Positions 43,942 to 53,406 of a DNA stretch of 64,000 nucleotides are shown in pieces. The DNA lies in contig PLDC01000028.1 of NCBI GenBank assembly GCA_003134995.1, positions 267,436 to 331,435 of the forward strand. Direction: 5' to 3'. This DNA comes from Acidobacteriaceae bacterium (GTDB lineage Bacteria; Acidobacteriota; Terriglobia; Terriglobales; Acidobacteriaceae). Position numbers and translations under genes: made by a program. Within the stretch, counting starts at the first letter, position 1. Each line of letters opens with the position of its first letter. The notes under the pieces were generated by a model. That model ran no database searches and was not told the DNA's origin. It saw only the letters and a list, made by a program, of their open reading frames with translations.

Positions 43942-44116
43942 ATAACACTCGCGTAACAGGAACCGTATCCTGATGCAACTACGGCATTTTACTCCGGTAA
44001 CCGTACGGAAACATAGTGAAACGTCCGCTTCTAATCGAATTGTACTAAAACATGCAGTTCTCTACCGGGCGTGTGGAAAGTCCAATCTCCCACCCACCAA
44101 TTTTGGAGGCGACATT

Positions 44117-47100
44117 TTGAGGATCAAATTCTTTACCCTTCTGCTTCTCGTGCTTTGCTTAGCTGGCTTGGCTCTCGCTCAGACCGATACTGGTCGTCTC
44201 TTCGGAACAATCACCGATTCATCGGGTGCCGTCGTCTCCAATGCGACCATTAGCGTCACCGAAGTCGCGACCGGCCGGGTGGTAACGGCGACAACGGACG
44301 CTTCCGGGAACTACTCCGTCGCTGCGTTGCCCGTTGCAAAGTATCACGTGGAAGTGAAGAAGGAAGGGTTTAACTCAGAAAGCGCGGACATCGCCATCGA
44401 GGTCTCCCAAGTCCTCGAAATCAGTTTGAAGTTGAAACCTGGCTCTTCCTCCACCAGCGTAGACGTGACGGGCGAAGTTCCGATTGTGGATACATCCACG
44501 TCGAGCGTCGGCGAAGTGATTCAGGGACGTCAGGTGGTGGATCTCCCGTTGAATGGCCGCAACTTTACGGCGCTGGCCTTGCTGACCCCGGGCGTCAGCC
44601 GCGGTGCTTACGCCAATAACGCAGCCGGCATCGGGCCTGGGGGGGCGGCAGCCGAGACTTGGCGCAACTACGATTCGGGTGGAGGTGCGCTGGCGGTAAA
44701 CGGCCTGCGCCCTCAGGCTAATAATTATATTATGGACGGCATCGACAACAACGAATCACTGGTGAACTCGATCGTGATCTTCCCGGCGATCGAAGACGTA
44801 GCGGAGTTCAAGACAACCACCAACGTCGCGCCGGCGGAGTTTGGACGCGCCGGAGGCGCGGTCATCCAAGTGGCTACCAAGTCCGGAACCAACCAGATAC
44901 ACGGCGCAGCGTACTGGTTCAATCGTTCCAAGATCGCCGCCGCGGATGTCTTCCAGTACACTACGAATCCCCAATGTACCTTCCTCGGCGAATCAGGCTG
45001 CGTGGCCCTTCCATCGCTAAGCCGAAATCAGTTCGGCGCGGCCCTGGGCGGCCCCATCTGGAAAAACAAAGTGTTCGCCTTTGTGGATTACCAGGGTTGG
45101 CGCCAGGTTTTTCCGGCTAGCGCTTACACCACCCACGTACCAACGGCGCTCATGCGCACCGGCGATTTCACCGAACTGTGCGGCGGTGCGGCCAATTGTG
45201 CGACAGCGTATCTTAGCCCTGCTGCTAATGCCACAAGCCTCCCTTACTCAGGACTGCCGGGATGCAGCGCCGCTATGGCAGCCAATCCAAATGCGTTTGT
45301 TTCTTCTGGCGGACTGAACGCTGGGTACGTCTTCGACCCGCAGACTTGTCTGCCGTTCGGTTGGAACACTGGCACCGACTCGCCCGGTCCAACCATCAAC
45401 ATGATTCCGTCCGGCAGCCAGATTGGACCCGGGATCAGTTATCTGAACTTGTTTCCTCTCCCCAATATCACGGGGGCGAACGTCGCGACGAACGACGCTA
45501 ACTTTAGCCAACCACAAGTTCAGGTCATCAATGAGAACGACTACGACGCGCGCCTGGACTTCGTGGCCACTTCAAAGGACACAATCTTTGGCCGTTACAG
45601 TCTGGGCACGGATTTCCTGAATGGCACGGAAATACTGAGTGACTCCACCCACAACTTGCCCGTCGGCGGCGGTACCAACCCGTCACATCCGCGTCAGGTT
45701 GCCACAGGCTGGACCCACATCATCAGCCCCACGATCATCAACGAATTTCACTATGGCTGGATGCGGGATCTTCTCGGTTACCAACAGCCTAACGGCAGCG
45801 TTCCGACGGCGGCCAACATCGGCATCCAGAATGCCAATACTTCTCCGCTGCTCGGCGGTTTCCCCATCATCGGTGGATGGTATGGAAACATCAGCTACGT
45901 CGGTGATGGCGGCCCCTATCTCGTGATCGAGCCCACCCAGCAGTTCAGCGATGCGGTGACCTGGATCAAGGGAAAACACAGCTTCAAATTTGGCGCCAGC
46001 ATTATTCATCGCGATGTGAACTGGGATCAGGGAAATGACGCCAAGGGTTATTTCTGGATCGACGATGGCAACTTTGGCGCGTATCCAGTTGCATCCTCTG
46101 GCCACGGAACCTTCACAGGCTTTGAGACTTCCGAACTGCTTGCCGGGTTCATGGGCGCCTACTCGTTTGGCGCATTTAGCGGGTACTTTCAGACCCGTAG
46201 CTGGGAGAATGGCTTCTTTGCCCAGGACGACTGGCGCGTCAACCACAGGTGGACGCTCAACCTTGGCCTGCGTTATGACCTGCTCACCTGGCCGACCGAA
46301 GCCAGCAACCATCAGTCCAACTTCAATCCCGCCACGGGAGAACTGGTCGAAGCCGGAACAGCCGCAGCCTCTGCTGGGGGATACAACAGTGCTCTCATTA
46401 ACACGCCGAAGCATGACTTCGGCCCCCGCATCGGATTTGCCTGGGATATATTCGGGGATGGTAAGACTGTGCTGCGCGGCGGGTATGGGCTGTTCTATTA
46501 TCTGGACCGCGGCGGCGTTGGCAACGAGCTTTCCAACAACCCGGACTACAACGGGACTTCGACGGTTTATGCCTGTCCGACGGCGACGACCTGCGGAAGC
46601 GGCTACCGGATTGCATTCACGGGACAAGCACCCTTGGGAGACAACAACCCGGCCGATGCCACGGCGCCCCTCCCGCCGAAAACTGGCGGAATCGCCCCTG
46701 ACGCGGTGGCCAGCTCCAACAACGTCATTTACTACCCCAAGAACAGCCCCAATTCCCACATCCAGGAATGGAACCTTCAGATCGAGCGTTCCCTGGACAG
46801 CAAGACGTCGCTGGACGTGGCCTACGTAGGAACGAAAATGAGCAATCTCGCCACCACCTTCAACGCCAATGAGAACGTTTTTGGCACTGGTTGTACCGGC
46901 TGTCCTGCAGCCACAAGTTGGTTCCCGGTTGGGGGCGCGATCAACCCGAATGGTGTTGGAGCTATCAACGCTACGGAGATGATCGGGAGCGGAGACTACA
47001 ACGCTCTGCAGGTTAAAGCGACACGCCGCATGAGCGGCGGGCTCCTGCTGACGGCGGCCTACACCTGGTCGCACACCCTGGATGACTCTCCCTCTGCATT

Positions 47101-47725
47101 CGGCACATCCGGCGGCGTCATCATAGGAGCTAACGGGACGCCGCTGCTGAATTTTGAGCGTGGCAACGCGGACACCGACCAGCGCCAGCTCTTTACCTTT
47201 AGCTCCATCTATGAGCTACCCTTCGGGCGGGGAAAAGCTTTCGGTAACGATGCCCCGAGGGCAGTGAATTACGCGCTGGGCGGCTGGCAGTGGAACAACG
47301 TGATTCTGAAAGCCACCGGTACGCCAATGGATATTACGGGGGCACCGACCGGCAATGGCCGTCCGGATTACAACGGTGGCTGCAAGACGAACGTCTCGTT
47401 CCATGTCTGGATCGCTTGCCCAGCAGGCGCCTTCACAGCTCCTGCTGGTCCGTTTGGGCAAGGCGATCTTGAACGCAATGCTTTCCCGGGTCCGGGAACC
47501 TTCAGTTGGGACATGTCCCTCGTAAAAAATATTCCGATCAAAGGGAGGGTGACGGCCCAGTTGCGCGCCCAGCTCTACAACGTGACCAACACGCCGCAGT
47601 TCCAGAACCCGGATAGCAGATACACCGACACGGTGAGCAACGGCAGCGGCTTCGGTCAGTTGCTCAGTGCTCGGGTAACCCCGCCGAACCGCGAGCTTGA
47701 ACTTGCGTTACGTGTGTCCTGGTAA
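44117..47725 (+). CDS. Oar-like TonB-dependent receptor, probably for maltodextrins
   Basis: This is a 1202-residue outer-membrane protein. The start is a TTG at 44117, set by GGAGG at 44105-44109 and the signal peptide immediately after it (LLLLVLCLAGLALAQ). ATG codons further upstream would add 48 non-signal residues. A carboxypeptidase-regulatory domain (about 22-110), a plug with DLPLNGRNFTALALLTPG and a large barrel ending in Trp follow. It sits beside a GH13 enzyme gene in the same direction, so import of starch breakdown products is likely by context. A strong hairpin follows the stop. Confidence 0.9.
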   Translation: MRIKFFTLLLLVLCLAGLALAQTDTGRLFGTITDSSGAVVSNATISVTEVATGRVVTATTDASGNYSVAALPVAKYHVEVKKEGFNSESADIAIEVSQVLEISLKLKPGSSSTSVDVTGEVPIVDTSTSSVGEVIQGRQVVDLPLNGRNFTALALLTPGVSRGAYANNAAGIGPGGAAAETWRNYDSGGGALAVNGLRPQANNYIMDGIDNNESLVNSIVIFPAIEDVAEFKTTTNVAPAEFGRAGGAVIQVATKSGTNQIHGAAYWFNRSKIAAADVFQYTTNPQCTFLGESGCVALPSLSRNQFGAALGGPIWKNKVFAFVDYQGWRQVFPASAYTTHVPTALMRTGDFTELCGGAANCATAYLSPAANATSLPYSGLPGCSAAMAANPNAFVSSGGLNAGYVFDPQTCLPFGWNTGTDSPGPTINMIPSGSQIGPGISYLNLFPLPNITGANVATNDANFSQPQVQVINENDYDARLDFVATSKDTIFGRYSLGTDFLNGTEILSDSTHNLPVGGGTNPSHPRQVATGWTHIISPTIINEFHYGWMRDLLGYQQPNGSVPTAANIGIQNANTSPLLGGFPIIGGWYGNISYVGDGGPYLVIEPTQQFSDAVTWIKGKHSFKFGASIIHRDVNWDQGNDAKGYFWIDDGNFGAYPVASSGHGTFTGFETSELLAGFMGAYSFGAFSGYFQTRSWENGFFAQDDWRVNHRWTLNLGLRYDLLTWPTEASNHQSNFNPATGELVEAGTAAASAGGYNSALINTPKHDFGPRIGFAWDIFGDGKTVLRGGYGLFYYLDRGGVGNELSNNPDYNGTSTVYACPTATTCGSGYRIAFTGQAPLGDNNPADATAPLPPKTGGIAPDAVASSNNVIYYPKNSPNSHIQEWNLQIERSLDSKTSLDVAYVGTKMSNLATTFNANENVFGTGCTGCPAATSWFPVGGAINPNGVGAINATEMIGSGDYNALQVKATRRMSGGLLLTAAYTWSHTLDDSPSAFGTSGGVIIGANGTPLLNFERGNADTDQRQLFTFSSIYELPFGRGKAFGNDAPRAVNYALGGWQWNNVILKATGTPMDITGAPTGNGRPDYNGGCKTNVSFHVWIACPAGAFTAPAGPFGQGDLERNAFPGPGTFSWDMSLVKNIPIKGRVTAQLRAQLYNVTNTPQFQNPDSRYTDTVSNGSGFGQLLSARVTPPNRELELALRVSW

Positions 47726-47738
47726 CCAACAGCCTCCG

Positions 47739-47770
47739 GGAGACGCTTGAGACAACTCTCAAGCGTCTCC
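47739..47770 (+). terminator. Long hairpin after the TonB receptor gene
   Basis: A 14-bp perfect stem (47739-47752 with 47757-47770) closes a CAAC tetraloop. The downstream bases are only moderately T-rich. It separates the receptor from the GH13 gene, which may have its own promoter or depend on read-through. Confidence 0.6.
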
Positions 47771-47861
47771 TGATTCCTCGGTCGAGTTAATTTTTTCCTT
47801 TCCCGGTTTCTTGCTCCGCGCTGTTCGGTTGGTCTGCCTCATTCGGAGTCCTGCTAACGTC

Positions 47862-49739
47862 ATGAGAAACAAACGTGCCCTCGCGCTGTCTCTGATCCTA
47901 GCGTGCCTTCTGACGCTGCAAGCGTTGCCGCAATCCAACGCGATCGCCGGAAAAGATCCAATCGTTCGCAAAATCGAACCGCCGAACTGGTGGGTAAACT
48001 ACACGCCAACGCTCACCTTGTTGCTCACCGGCGAAAACCTGAGGGGTGCCCGCGTCGAGAGTCTGAAGAAGGGGCTGACCGTGCTCGGCTCCGAAGCTTC
48101 TGCCAATGGACATTATCTTTTCGTCCACCTGCAACTCAGTTCGCATCTGCCGGCAGGAACCGTTCCCCTGCGTCTCAACACATCAGTAGGATCGACTACG
48201 GTCCCGCTGCCGCTGCTGGCTCGCGCAGACTCCCACGGACGCTTCGAAGGCTTTTCTCGCGACGACGTAATTTACCTCATCATGCCTGACCGCTTCGCCG
48301 ATGGCGATCCGTCGAACGATCGGCCCGTAGGTTCGACTGGCGCCGGTTCCGAGGTTGCAAAATACGACCGCAACAGCCCTATGGCATATCATGGCGGCGA
48401 CCTGCGTGGCATTCGCGAGCATCTTGGATATCTGCACGATCTCGGCGTGACCACGCTATGGCTTACTCCGGTATGGAAGAACACCAACTCCGATTACCAT
48501 GGCTACCACGTCGTCGATTTCTACGCCCTCGACGACCACATGGGCTCGATGGCCGAGTATCAGGCGTTAGTTGCCGATGCGCACCGGCTCGGCATGAAGG
48601 TGCTGATCGATTACATAGTGAATCACACCGGCCCTCAGCATCCGTGGGCCAACGATCCACCGACGCCAACGTGGATTCACGGCACGCCCGCGCATCATCT
48701 TGATCCCTCTTATAGTTTCAACGGGCTGGTCGATCCGCACTCTTCGCCTCGCGAGTATCGCAACACGCTCGACGGTTGGTTCGCCGGCAGGTTACCTGAT
48801 CTGAATCCAGACGATCCCGCACTCGCTCTCTACTTGGCGCAGAATTCAATGTGGTGGACCGAGATGGCGCAATTAGATGGCTTCCGCCAGGACACTTTCC
48901 CTTACTCCACTCGCCAGTTCTGGAGTGGATGGCACGAGCGAATGCGCCAGGTCTATCCGCAACTCAACGACATCGGCGAAGTATCCGACACCGATTCGAC
49001 GATCACCGCATTCTTCGAAGGAGGACGCAAGCAGTTCGATGGCGTGGACTCAGGACTCGCGACCGTTTTCGATTTTCCGCTCCGCCACGCCTTGCAAGAG
49101 GTGGTCATTCATGGTGCGCCGATGAAGACGCTCGTCGAGGTCCTTCGCCATGACGACCTTTATCCCCATCCAGAAATGTTGGTAACCTTCATCGGAAATC
49201 ATGACGAAACGCGCTTCGTCAGCGAAAAAGACAGCAACCCAGCCAAACTCAAAGCCGCATTTGGATTGCTGCTGACCCTGCGCGGGATTCCACAAATTTA
49301 TTCCGGCGACGAAATCGCAATGCCCGGCGGCGCCGATCCCGATAACCGGCGCGACTTTCCGGGAGGCTTTCCCGGCGATCCGCATGACGCTTTCACCGCC
49401 GGCGGCCGCACTCCCGAACAACAAGACGTATTCGGCTATGTGCAGTCGCTGCTAACTTTGCGCAAGAACCACCCCGCGCTGCGCACGGGAAAGCAGTGGC
49501 ACATCGGATGGGACGACACCTACTACGCTTTCCTGCGTGAGACGCCGGAAGAAAAACTGCTCGTTGTTTACAACAATGCTCCGAAGACAGTCGCTCTCGA
49601 AATTCCCGTTGCAGACACGCCGCTGGAAACCGCTCACCAATTGCAGACCCTGTTCGGGGACAGCGCGGCTGAGCCTGTGGGCGCCAAAGTGCGCGTCTCA
49701 CTGCCCGCTCAGACAATCTCCGTGTTCCGCGTGCGGTAG
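47862..49739 (+). CDS. GH13 cyclomaltodextrinase/neopullulanase-like alpha-amylase
   Basis: The 625-residue protein has a signal peptide (about 1-28). An N-terminal cyclomaltodextrinase domain follows (about 33-120, containing EPPNWWVN), then the GH13 barrel. Catalytic residues are visible: nucleophile Asp344 in GFRQDTF, acid/base Glu373 in IGEVSD, and Asp448 in FIGNHDET. It should hydrolyse alpha-1,4 bonds in cyclodextrins, pullulan or maltodextrins, probably in the periplasm. The start at 47862 fits the signal peptide better than an in-frame codon at 47811. Confidence 0.92.
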   Translation: MRNKRALALSLILACLLTLQALPQSNAIAGKDPIVRKIEPPNWWVNYTPTLTLLLTGENLRGARVESLKKGLTVLGSEASANGHYLFVHLQLSSHLPAGTVPLRLNTSVGSTTVPLPLLARADSHGRFEGFSRDDVIYLIMPDRFADGDPSNDRPVGSTGAGSEVAKYDRNSPMAYHGGDLRGIREHLGYLHDLGVTTLWLTPVWKNTNSDYHGYHVVDFYALDDHMGSMAEYQALVADAHRLGMKVLIDYIVNHTGPQHPWANDPPTPTWIHGTPAHHLDPSYSFNGLVDPHSSPREYRNTLDGWFAGRLPDLNPDDPALALYLAQNSMWWTEMAQLDGFRQDTFPYSTRQFWSGWHERMRQVYPQLNDIGEVSDTDSTITAFFEGGRKQFDGVDSGLATVFDFPLRHALQEVVIHGAPMKTLVEVLRHDDLYPHPEMLVTFIGNHDETRFVSEKDSNPAKLKAAFGLLLTLRGIPQIYSGDEIAMPGGADPDNRRDFPGGFPGDPHDAFTAGGRTPEQQDVFGYVQSLLTLRKNHPALRTGKQWHIGWDDTYYAFLRETPEEKLLVVYNNAPKTVALEIPVADTPLETAHQLQTLFGDSAAEPVGAKVRVSLPAQTISVFRVR

Positions 49740-49853
49740 GTCGCAACCATCGCAGCGTTACTTAATGGAAATATCCGGCCAGCGAGTATTGACTTTTATT
49801 CGTCGCCGCTGGAAGCTGGATCTTGTTTTGCAATTTGTCGGGGGTTCGCCGCA

Positions 49854-51518
49854 GTGATACGTAGTGTCTGGCGTCCAAATCGTTTTTCCATAATTCTCCT
49901 CTGTGCGGCGCTCCTTTACGCCGCAACCGCCATTCAGGCGCAGGACACAAGCCATCCTGCCGAGTCTCCGCTTATGCGGCAAGTACAGCAGGCGCTCAGT
50001 CTCGACGAGCACGGCGACAGGCAAGGGGCAATGAAGCTTGTCGTTCACTTGCTTGAGCAGCATCCGAATTTCGAACCGGCAATCAAGCTGAAAGGGCTGT
50101 TGCTGGAGGAGGCTGGCCGCACGTCGGAGGCAGCAGCGGCCTATGAAGAGGCGTTAAAGCTCGCACCCAACGACACAGATGTCCTGCTGAAAACTGGCGC
50201 CTACAAACTGGCGGCGGGACAAAAGGAAGAAGCCATCAAGCTGTTGCAGCACTGCGTCAAGATTCTTCCGGGCGACGGAGACGCCCAGTATTATCTCGCG
50301 CAGGCCTATCACCTGAATGGGCAGGACGACCTCGCGCTCCGCGCCATCAAGATAAGTTTGAAAGCCGAGCCCGACAATTCATCGGTGTGGCAGAAGTACG
50401 GCGAACTGCTGTGCGTTTCAGAAGATTGCGAGACGGGGTTAAAGTGGCTGCTCAAGGCGCAGCACGCGGATGCGACCCTCCCCCGGATCGATTACGACAT
50501 TGCTGTGACAGATTTGAAATTGATGGATCTTGCCGGGGCCGCGCAGTATGGCGCGCGGGCAGTTAAATCCCAGCCCGACGATGTAAAAGCCCTGGAACTG
50601 TTGGCCACCGCGGACACAAAGCTTGCCCAATGGCAAGAGGCGAAGACCGCATTCGAACGCATCCTCGCATTCAAGCCCAACGATGTGGATTCGCTCTTCG
50701 GCCTCGGCCAGTGCGAACTCGAACTGAAAAATTATCCCGCCGCCGTGGAGAAGCTGCAATTGGTGCTGCGTCTCGCTCCAACGCGCCTGTTGGCGCATTT
50801 CTATCTGTCGCGTGCGTTCGCCGCGATGGGCAAGACCGCAGACGCGCAGCACGAGGCGGCACTCCATCAGCTAATGATGGAGCAGATGACGTTCGTGCGT
50901 TCCGTGGAGAGCGAGGAAAATGAAATTCCCATTGAACTTCAAGCCTATCAACTGCTCGCCGAGCATCGCGAAGAGGATGCGTTGCAGCTCTATCGAGATC
51001 GATTTAAAGGAACCGCTGCAACTACAGCCGATGCGTATGTGTTCGTCGGGAAGTTATATCTCGGATTGGGCGACAAAGAAGATGGCCTGCGCAGCCTTCA
51101 TCGCGCGCTGCAACTTCAGCCCACCGTTCGAGGCGCTCATACCTATGAGGGAATACTGGCGCTGAAATTGGGGGACCTGAGCGGCGCCGAGGATCATTTT
51201 AAGGCGGAACTCGCCAACGACCCGAACTATCAGACCGCGATTGCCGAGATAGGCGAGGTCCGATACCACCAGGAACGATGGGCCGACGCGGCAGAACAAC
51301 TGGCGAAGTCCAGAACCATGACTCCGGAATTGCTCTACATGCTTTGCGATTCCTATTTCCACATCGGAAAAGTTCCTAATGCCGACTTGACCGCCGAAAC
51401 CGCGGCGGCATACGGCAGAAACAAGCCCGAAGTGATGAAAGACCTTATCGATCTTCTCAACCGCAATGGCCAGTCAGACCTTGCGAACCGCCTGTCGGCC
51501 AATCTTCCGCAAAAATAA
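49854..51518 (+). CDS. Exported TPR protein
   Basis: The 554-residue protein starts at GTG with a signal peptide (about 1-30, ending AIQAQ). It is followed by about twelve tetratricopeptide repeats, for example AAAYEEALKLAPND and AQYYLAQAYHLNGQDDLA. TPR arrays mediate protein contacts; no catalytic part is seen. It converges on a CRTAC1 gene with a 19-bp gap, one of three TPR genes within 10 kb that accompany CRTAC1 proteins. Confidence 0.85.
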   Translation: MIRSVWRPNRFSIILLCAALLYAATAIQAQDTSHPAESPLMRQVQQALSLDEHGDRQGAMKLVVHLLEQHPNFEPAIKLKGLLLEEAGRTSEAAAAYEEALKLAPNDTDVLLKTGAYKLAAGQKEEAIKLLQHCVKILPGDGDAQYYLAQAYHLNGQDDLALRAIKISLKAEPDNSSVWQKYGELLCVSEDCETGLKWLLKAQHADATLPRIDYDIAVTDLKLMDLAGAAQYGARAVKSQPDDVKALELLATADTKLAQWQEAKTAFERILAFKPNDVDSLFGLGQCELELKNYPAAVEKLQLVLRLAPTRLLAHFYLSRAFAAMGKTADAQHEAALHQLMMEQMTFVRSVESEENEIPIELQAYQLLAEHREEDALQLYRDRFKGTAATTADAYVFVGKLYLGLGDKEDGLRSLHRALQLQPTVRGAHTYEGILALKLGDLSGAEDHFKAELANDPNYQTAIAEIGEVRYHQERWADAAEQLAKSRTMTPELLYMLCDSYFHIGKVPNADLTAETAAAYGRNKPEVMKDLIDLLNRNGQSDLANRLSANLPQK

Positions 51519-51537
51519 AGTGCAGAAAAAGCGCAAC

Positions 51538-53352
51538 TCATGGCGCGCTCTCCATCACCGTGAGTATCTGATCCACTTTCACGTTCTTCAAAACTTGCTT
51601 GATGCGGCTCGGCCACGTGAGTTCAATGTTATCGATGACCCCAGCCGAGCCCAGACCAAAATGTACTCGCTTATCACTGGAAGAACTGTAGCCCACGGCG
51701 GTTGTCGCCTCGTTGTTCTGAACGCCGCGAGAAGTTGTGACCTTGATCTTTGTGCCCAGGCCATCATGGTTTGACTTGACCCCGACCAGCTTTAGAATGA
51801 TCCAATGGTTGCCGCCGTTTTGAGCACCCGAACGGTTCATCCATATTTCCGGCGGACCATTCAAGACCGTGACCACGGCATCGATCTTGCCATCGTTGTT
51901 CAGGTCGCCGAAGGCCGCACCGCGATGCGCAGCCGGCACGGAAAAAGATGTCCCTGCTTTTGAACTCACATCCTCGAAGACCATGCCGCCTTTGTTGCGA
52001 AACACGCTATTGGGAAGCGCAAACGGCCGGTGCGCCAACTCCATGGCATTATCCAGAATGTCTGCGTTGGCGGTGAACAGGTCTTTGTTTCCGTCATTAT
52101 CAAAATCGAAAATCCCCGTTCCCCACGCCGTCGAGCGACTGGTCAGGGCACTCAGCCCTGCCGTCGCCGTGACATCTCGAAATTCTCCGCCCCCCTGATT
52201 CTTGTACAGTGGAAACGCTTCCCCGAACATTGCTGTCTCAAAGATGTCAGGCTTTCCATCATTGTCTATGTCGCGAAAATCTGTCCCCATGCCAGCGATG
52301 GCTTTGCCGAAGGCGTTGTACGCGACTCCGGCAGTCAGCGCGACATTGGTGAACGTGCCGTCGCCGTTGTTGTGAAGAAGATAATTCTCGAAGGTGTCGT
52401 TGGAGATAAAAATATCGGTGAACCCATCGTCGTCATAGTCAGCAAACGCTAATCCCATTCCTTTGCCGACATACTGCGAAATGTGGGACTGCTCCGAGAC
52501 GTCAGTAAAAGTTCCGTCGCCGTTGTTGTGATAAAGAATGTTCGGCGTTCCCAGAAAATCGACCGGCGAGCAGTAGGCCGGAATCCCTTGCTGCACGCAG
52601 CGCGCCGCAGTTTTGATGTTGTAATTAAGATAGTTCACCACAAACAGATCCAGCCGCCCATCGTTGTCGTAATCGAACCATCCTGCGGCTACCGACCATG
52701 CTTTGCCGATCTTTGGCACCATGCCACCAACGCCCGCCTTCTCGGTCACGTCCGTAAAGGTGCCGTCGCCATTGTTATGGAAAAGCTGGTTGCGGTTGAC
52801 GCCGGTTACGTAAAGATCGACAAATCCATCGTTGTCGTAGTCGCCGGCGGCAACTCCCATAGAGTAGCCAACGCCCTGCAGGCCGGCCTTTTCCGTTACG
52901 TCTGTGAAAGTGCCGTCCCCGTTGTTGCGGAAGAGCCGGTTGGAATAACTGGGATCGTTTTTTTCAAGCGAGGGGATCGCCGCGCCGTTCGTAAAGAAGA
53001 TATCCAGCAAGCCGTCGTTGTCGTAATCGAAGAGCGCTACTCCTCCAGCCATGGTTTCAAACGTATAGCGCTGCGGACTGACGCTGTTCTTCAGCTTGAA
53101 CTTGATCTTCGATTTTTCGATGACGTTCTCAAATTGGATCGGTCCGGCTGCTTCTGTTTTCTTTGCTGATTCTTTGGCGGTCGGCGTTCGGCTGCGCTGG
53201 GTTGCCTGATGCGGCTCTTGAACGGGCGCGGCCGGTGAAGCTTGAGCGGGGCTGAAAAAGCTCCATAGCAGGCAGGGCGCCAGCGAAAGAGCAAGAGCGA
53301 TTTCGGTGCGCCGTGTGTTCAAATCAGCCGAGTCCAACCCAATAAAAATCAC
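51538..53352 (-). CDS. CRTAC1-family protein (FG-GAP repeats plus ASPIC/UnbV domain)
   Basis: The 604-residue exported protein has a signal-like segment (about 15-40). At least seven FG-GAP/VCBS calcium-binding repeats follow ([22 protein letters not shown]). The C-terminal ASPIC/UnbV domain (about 510-600) contains VHFGLGSAGVIDNIELTWPS. These propellers are usually cell-surface or periplasmic; biochemical function in bacteria is unknown. It follows a TPR membrane-protein gene in the same direction with a 54-bp gap. Translation appears to start at GTG. Confidence 0.88.
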   Translation of the reverse strand: MIFIGLDSADLNTRRTEIALALSLAPCLLWSFFSPAQASPAAPVQEPHQATQRSRTPTAKESAKKTEAAGPIQFENVIEKSKIKFKLKNSVSPQRYTFETMAGGVALFDYDNDGLLDIFFTNGAAIPSLEKNDPSYSNRLFRNNGDGTFTDVTEKAGLQGVGYSMGVAAGDYDNDGFVDLYVTGVNRNQLFHNNGDGTFTDVTEKAGVGGMVPKIGKAWSVAAGWFDYDNDGRLDLFVVNYLNYNIKTAARCVQQGIPAYCSPVDFLGTPNILYHNNGDGTFTDVSEQSHISQYVGKGMGLAFADYDDDGFTDIFISNDTFENYLLHNNGDGTFTNVALTAGVAYNAFGKAIAGMGTDFRDIDNDGKPDIFETAMFGEAFPLYKNQGGGEFRDVTATAGLSALTSRSTAWGTGIFDFDNDGNKDLFTANADILDNAMELAHRPFALPNSVFRNKGGMVFEDVSSKAGTSFSVPAAHRGAAFGDLNNDGKIDAVVTVLNGPPEIWMNRSGAQNGGNHWIILKLVGVKSNHDGLGTKIKVTTSRGVQNNEATTAVGYSSSSDKRVHFGLGSAGVIDNIELTWPSRIKQVLKNVKVDQILTVMESAP

Positions 53353-53406
53353 GCCAGCGCAGAGAGTAGCACAGGCATCAGCATCGGTCGATCTGCGGAA
53401 TCAACT

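Noticed and set aside
43973..44116. ATG-initiated N-terminal extension of the TonB receptor
   Set aside because: The extra 48 residues precede the signal peptide and have no export character; GGAGG and TTG at 44117 give a proper signal sequence.
45683..47074. 463-codon minus-strand frame inside the TonB receptor
   Set aside because: Shadow of the receptor gene; low-complexity Arg/Gly composition.
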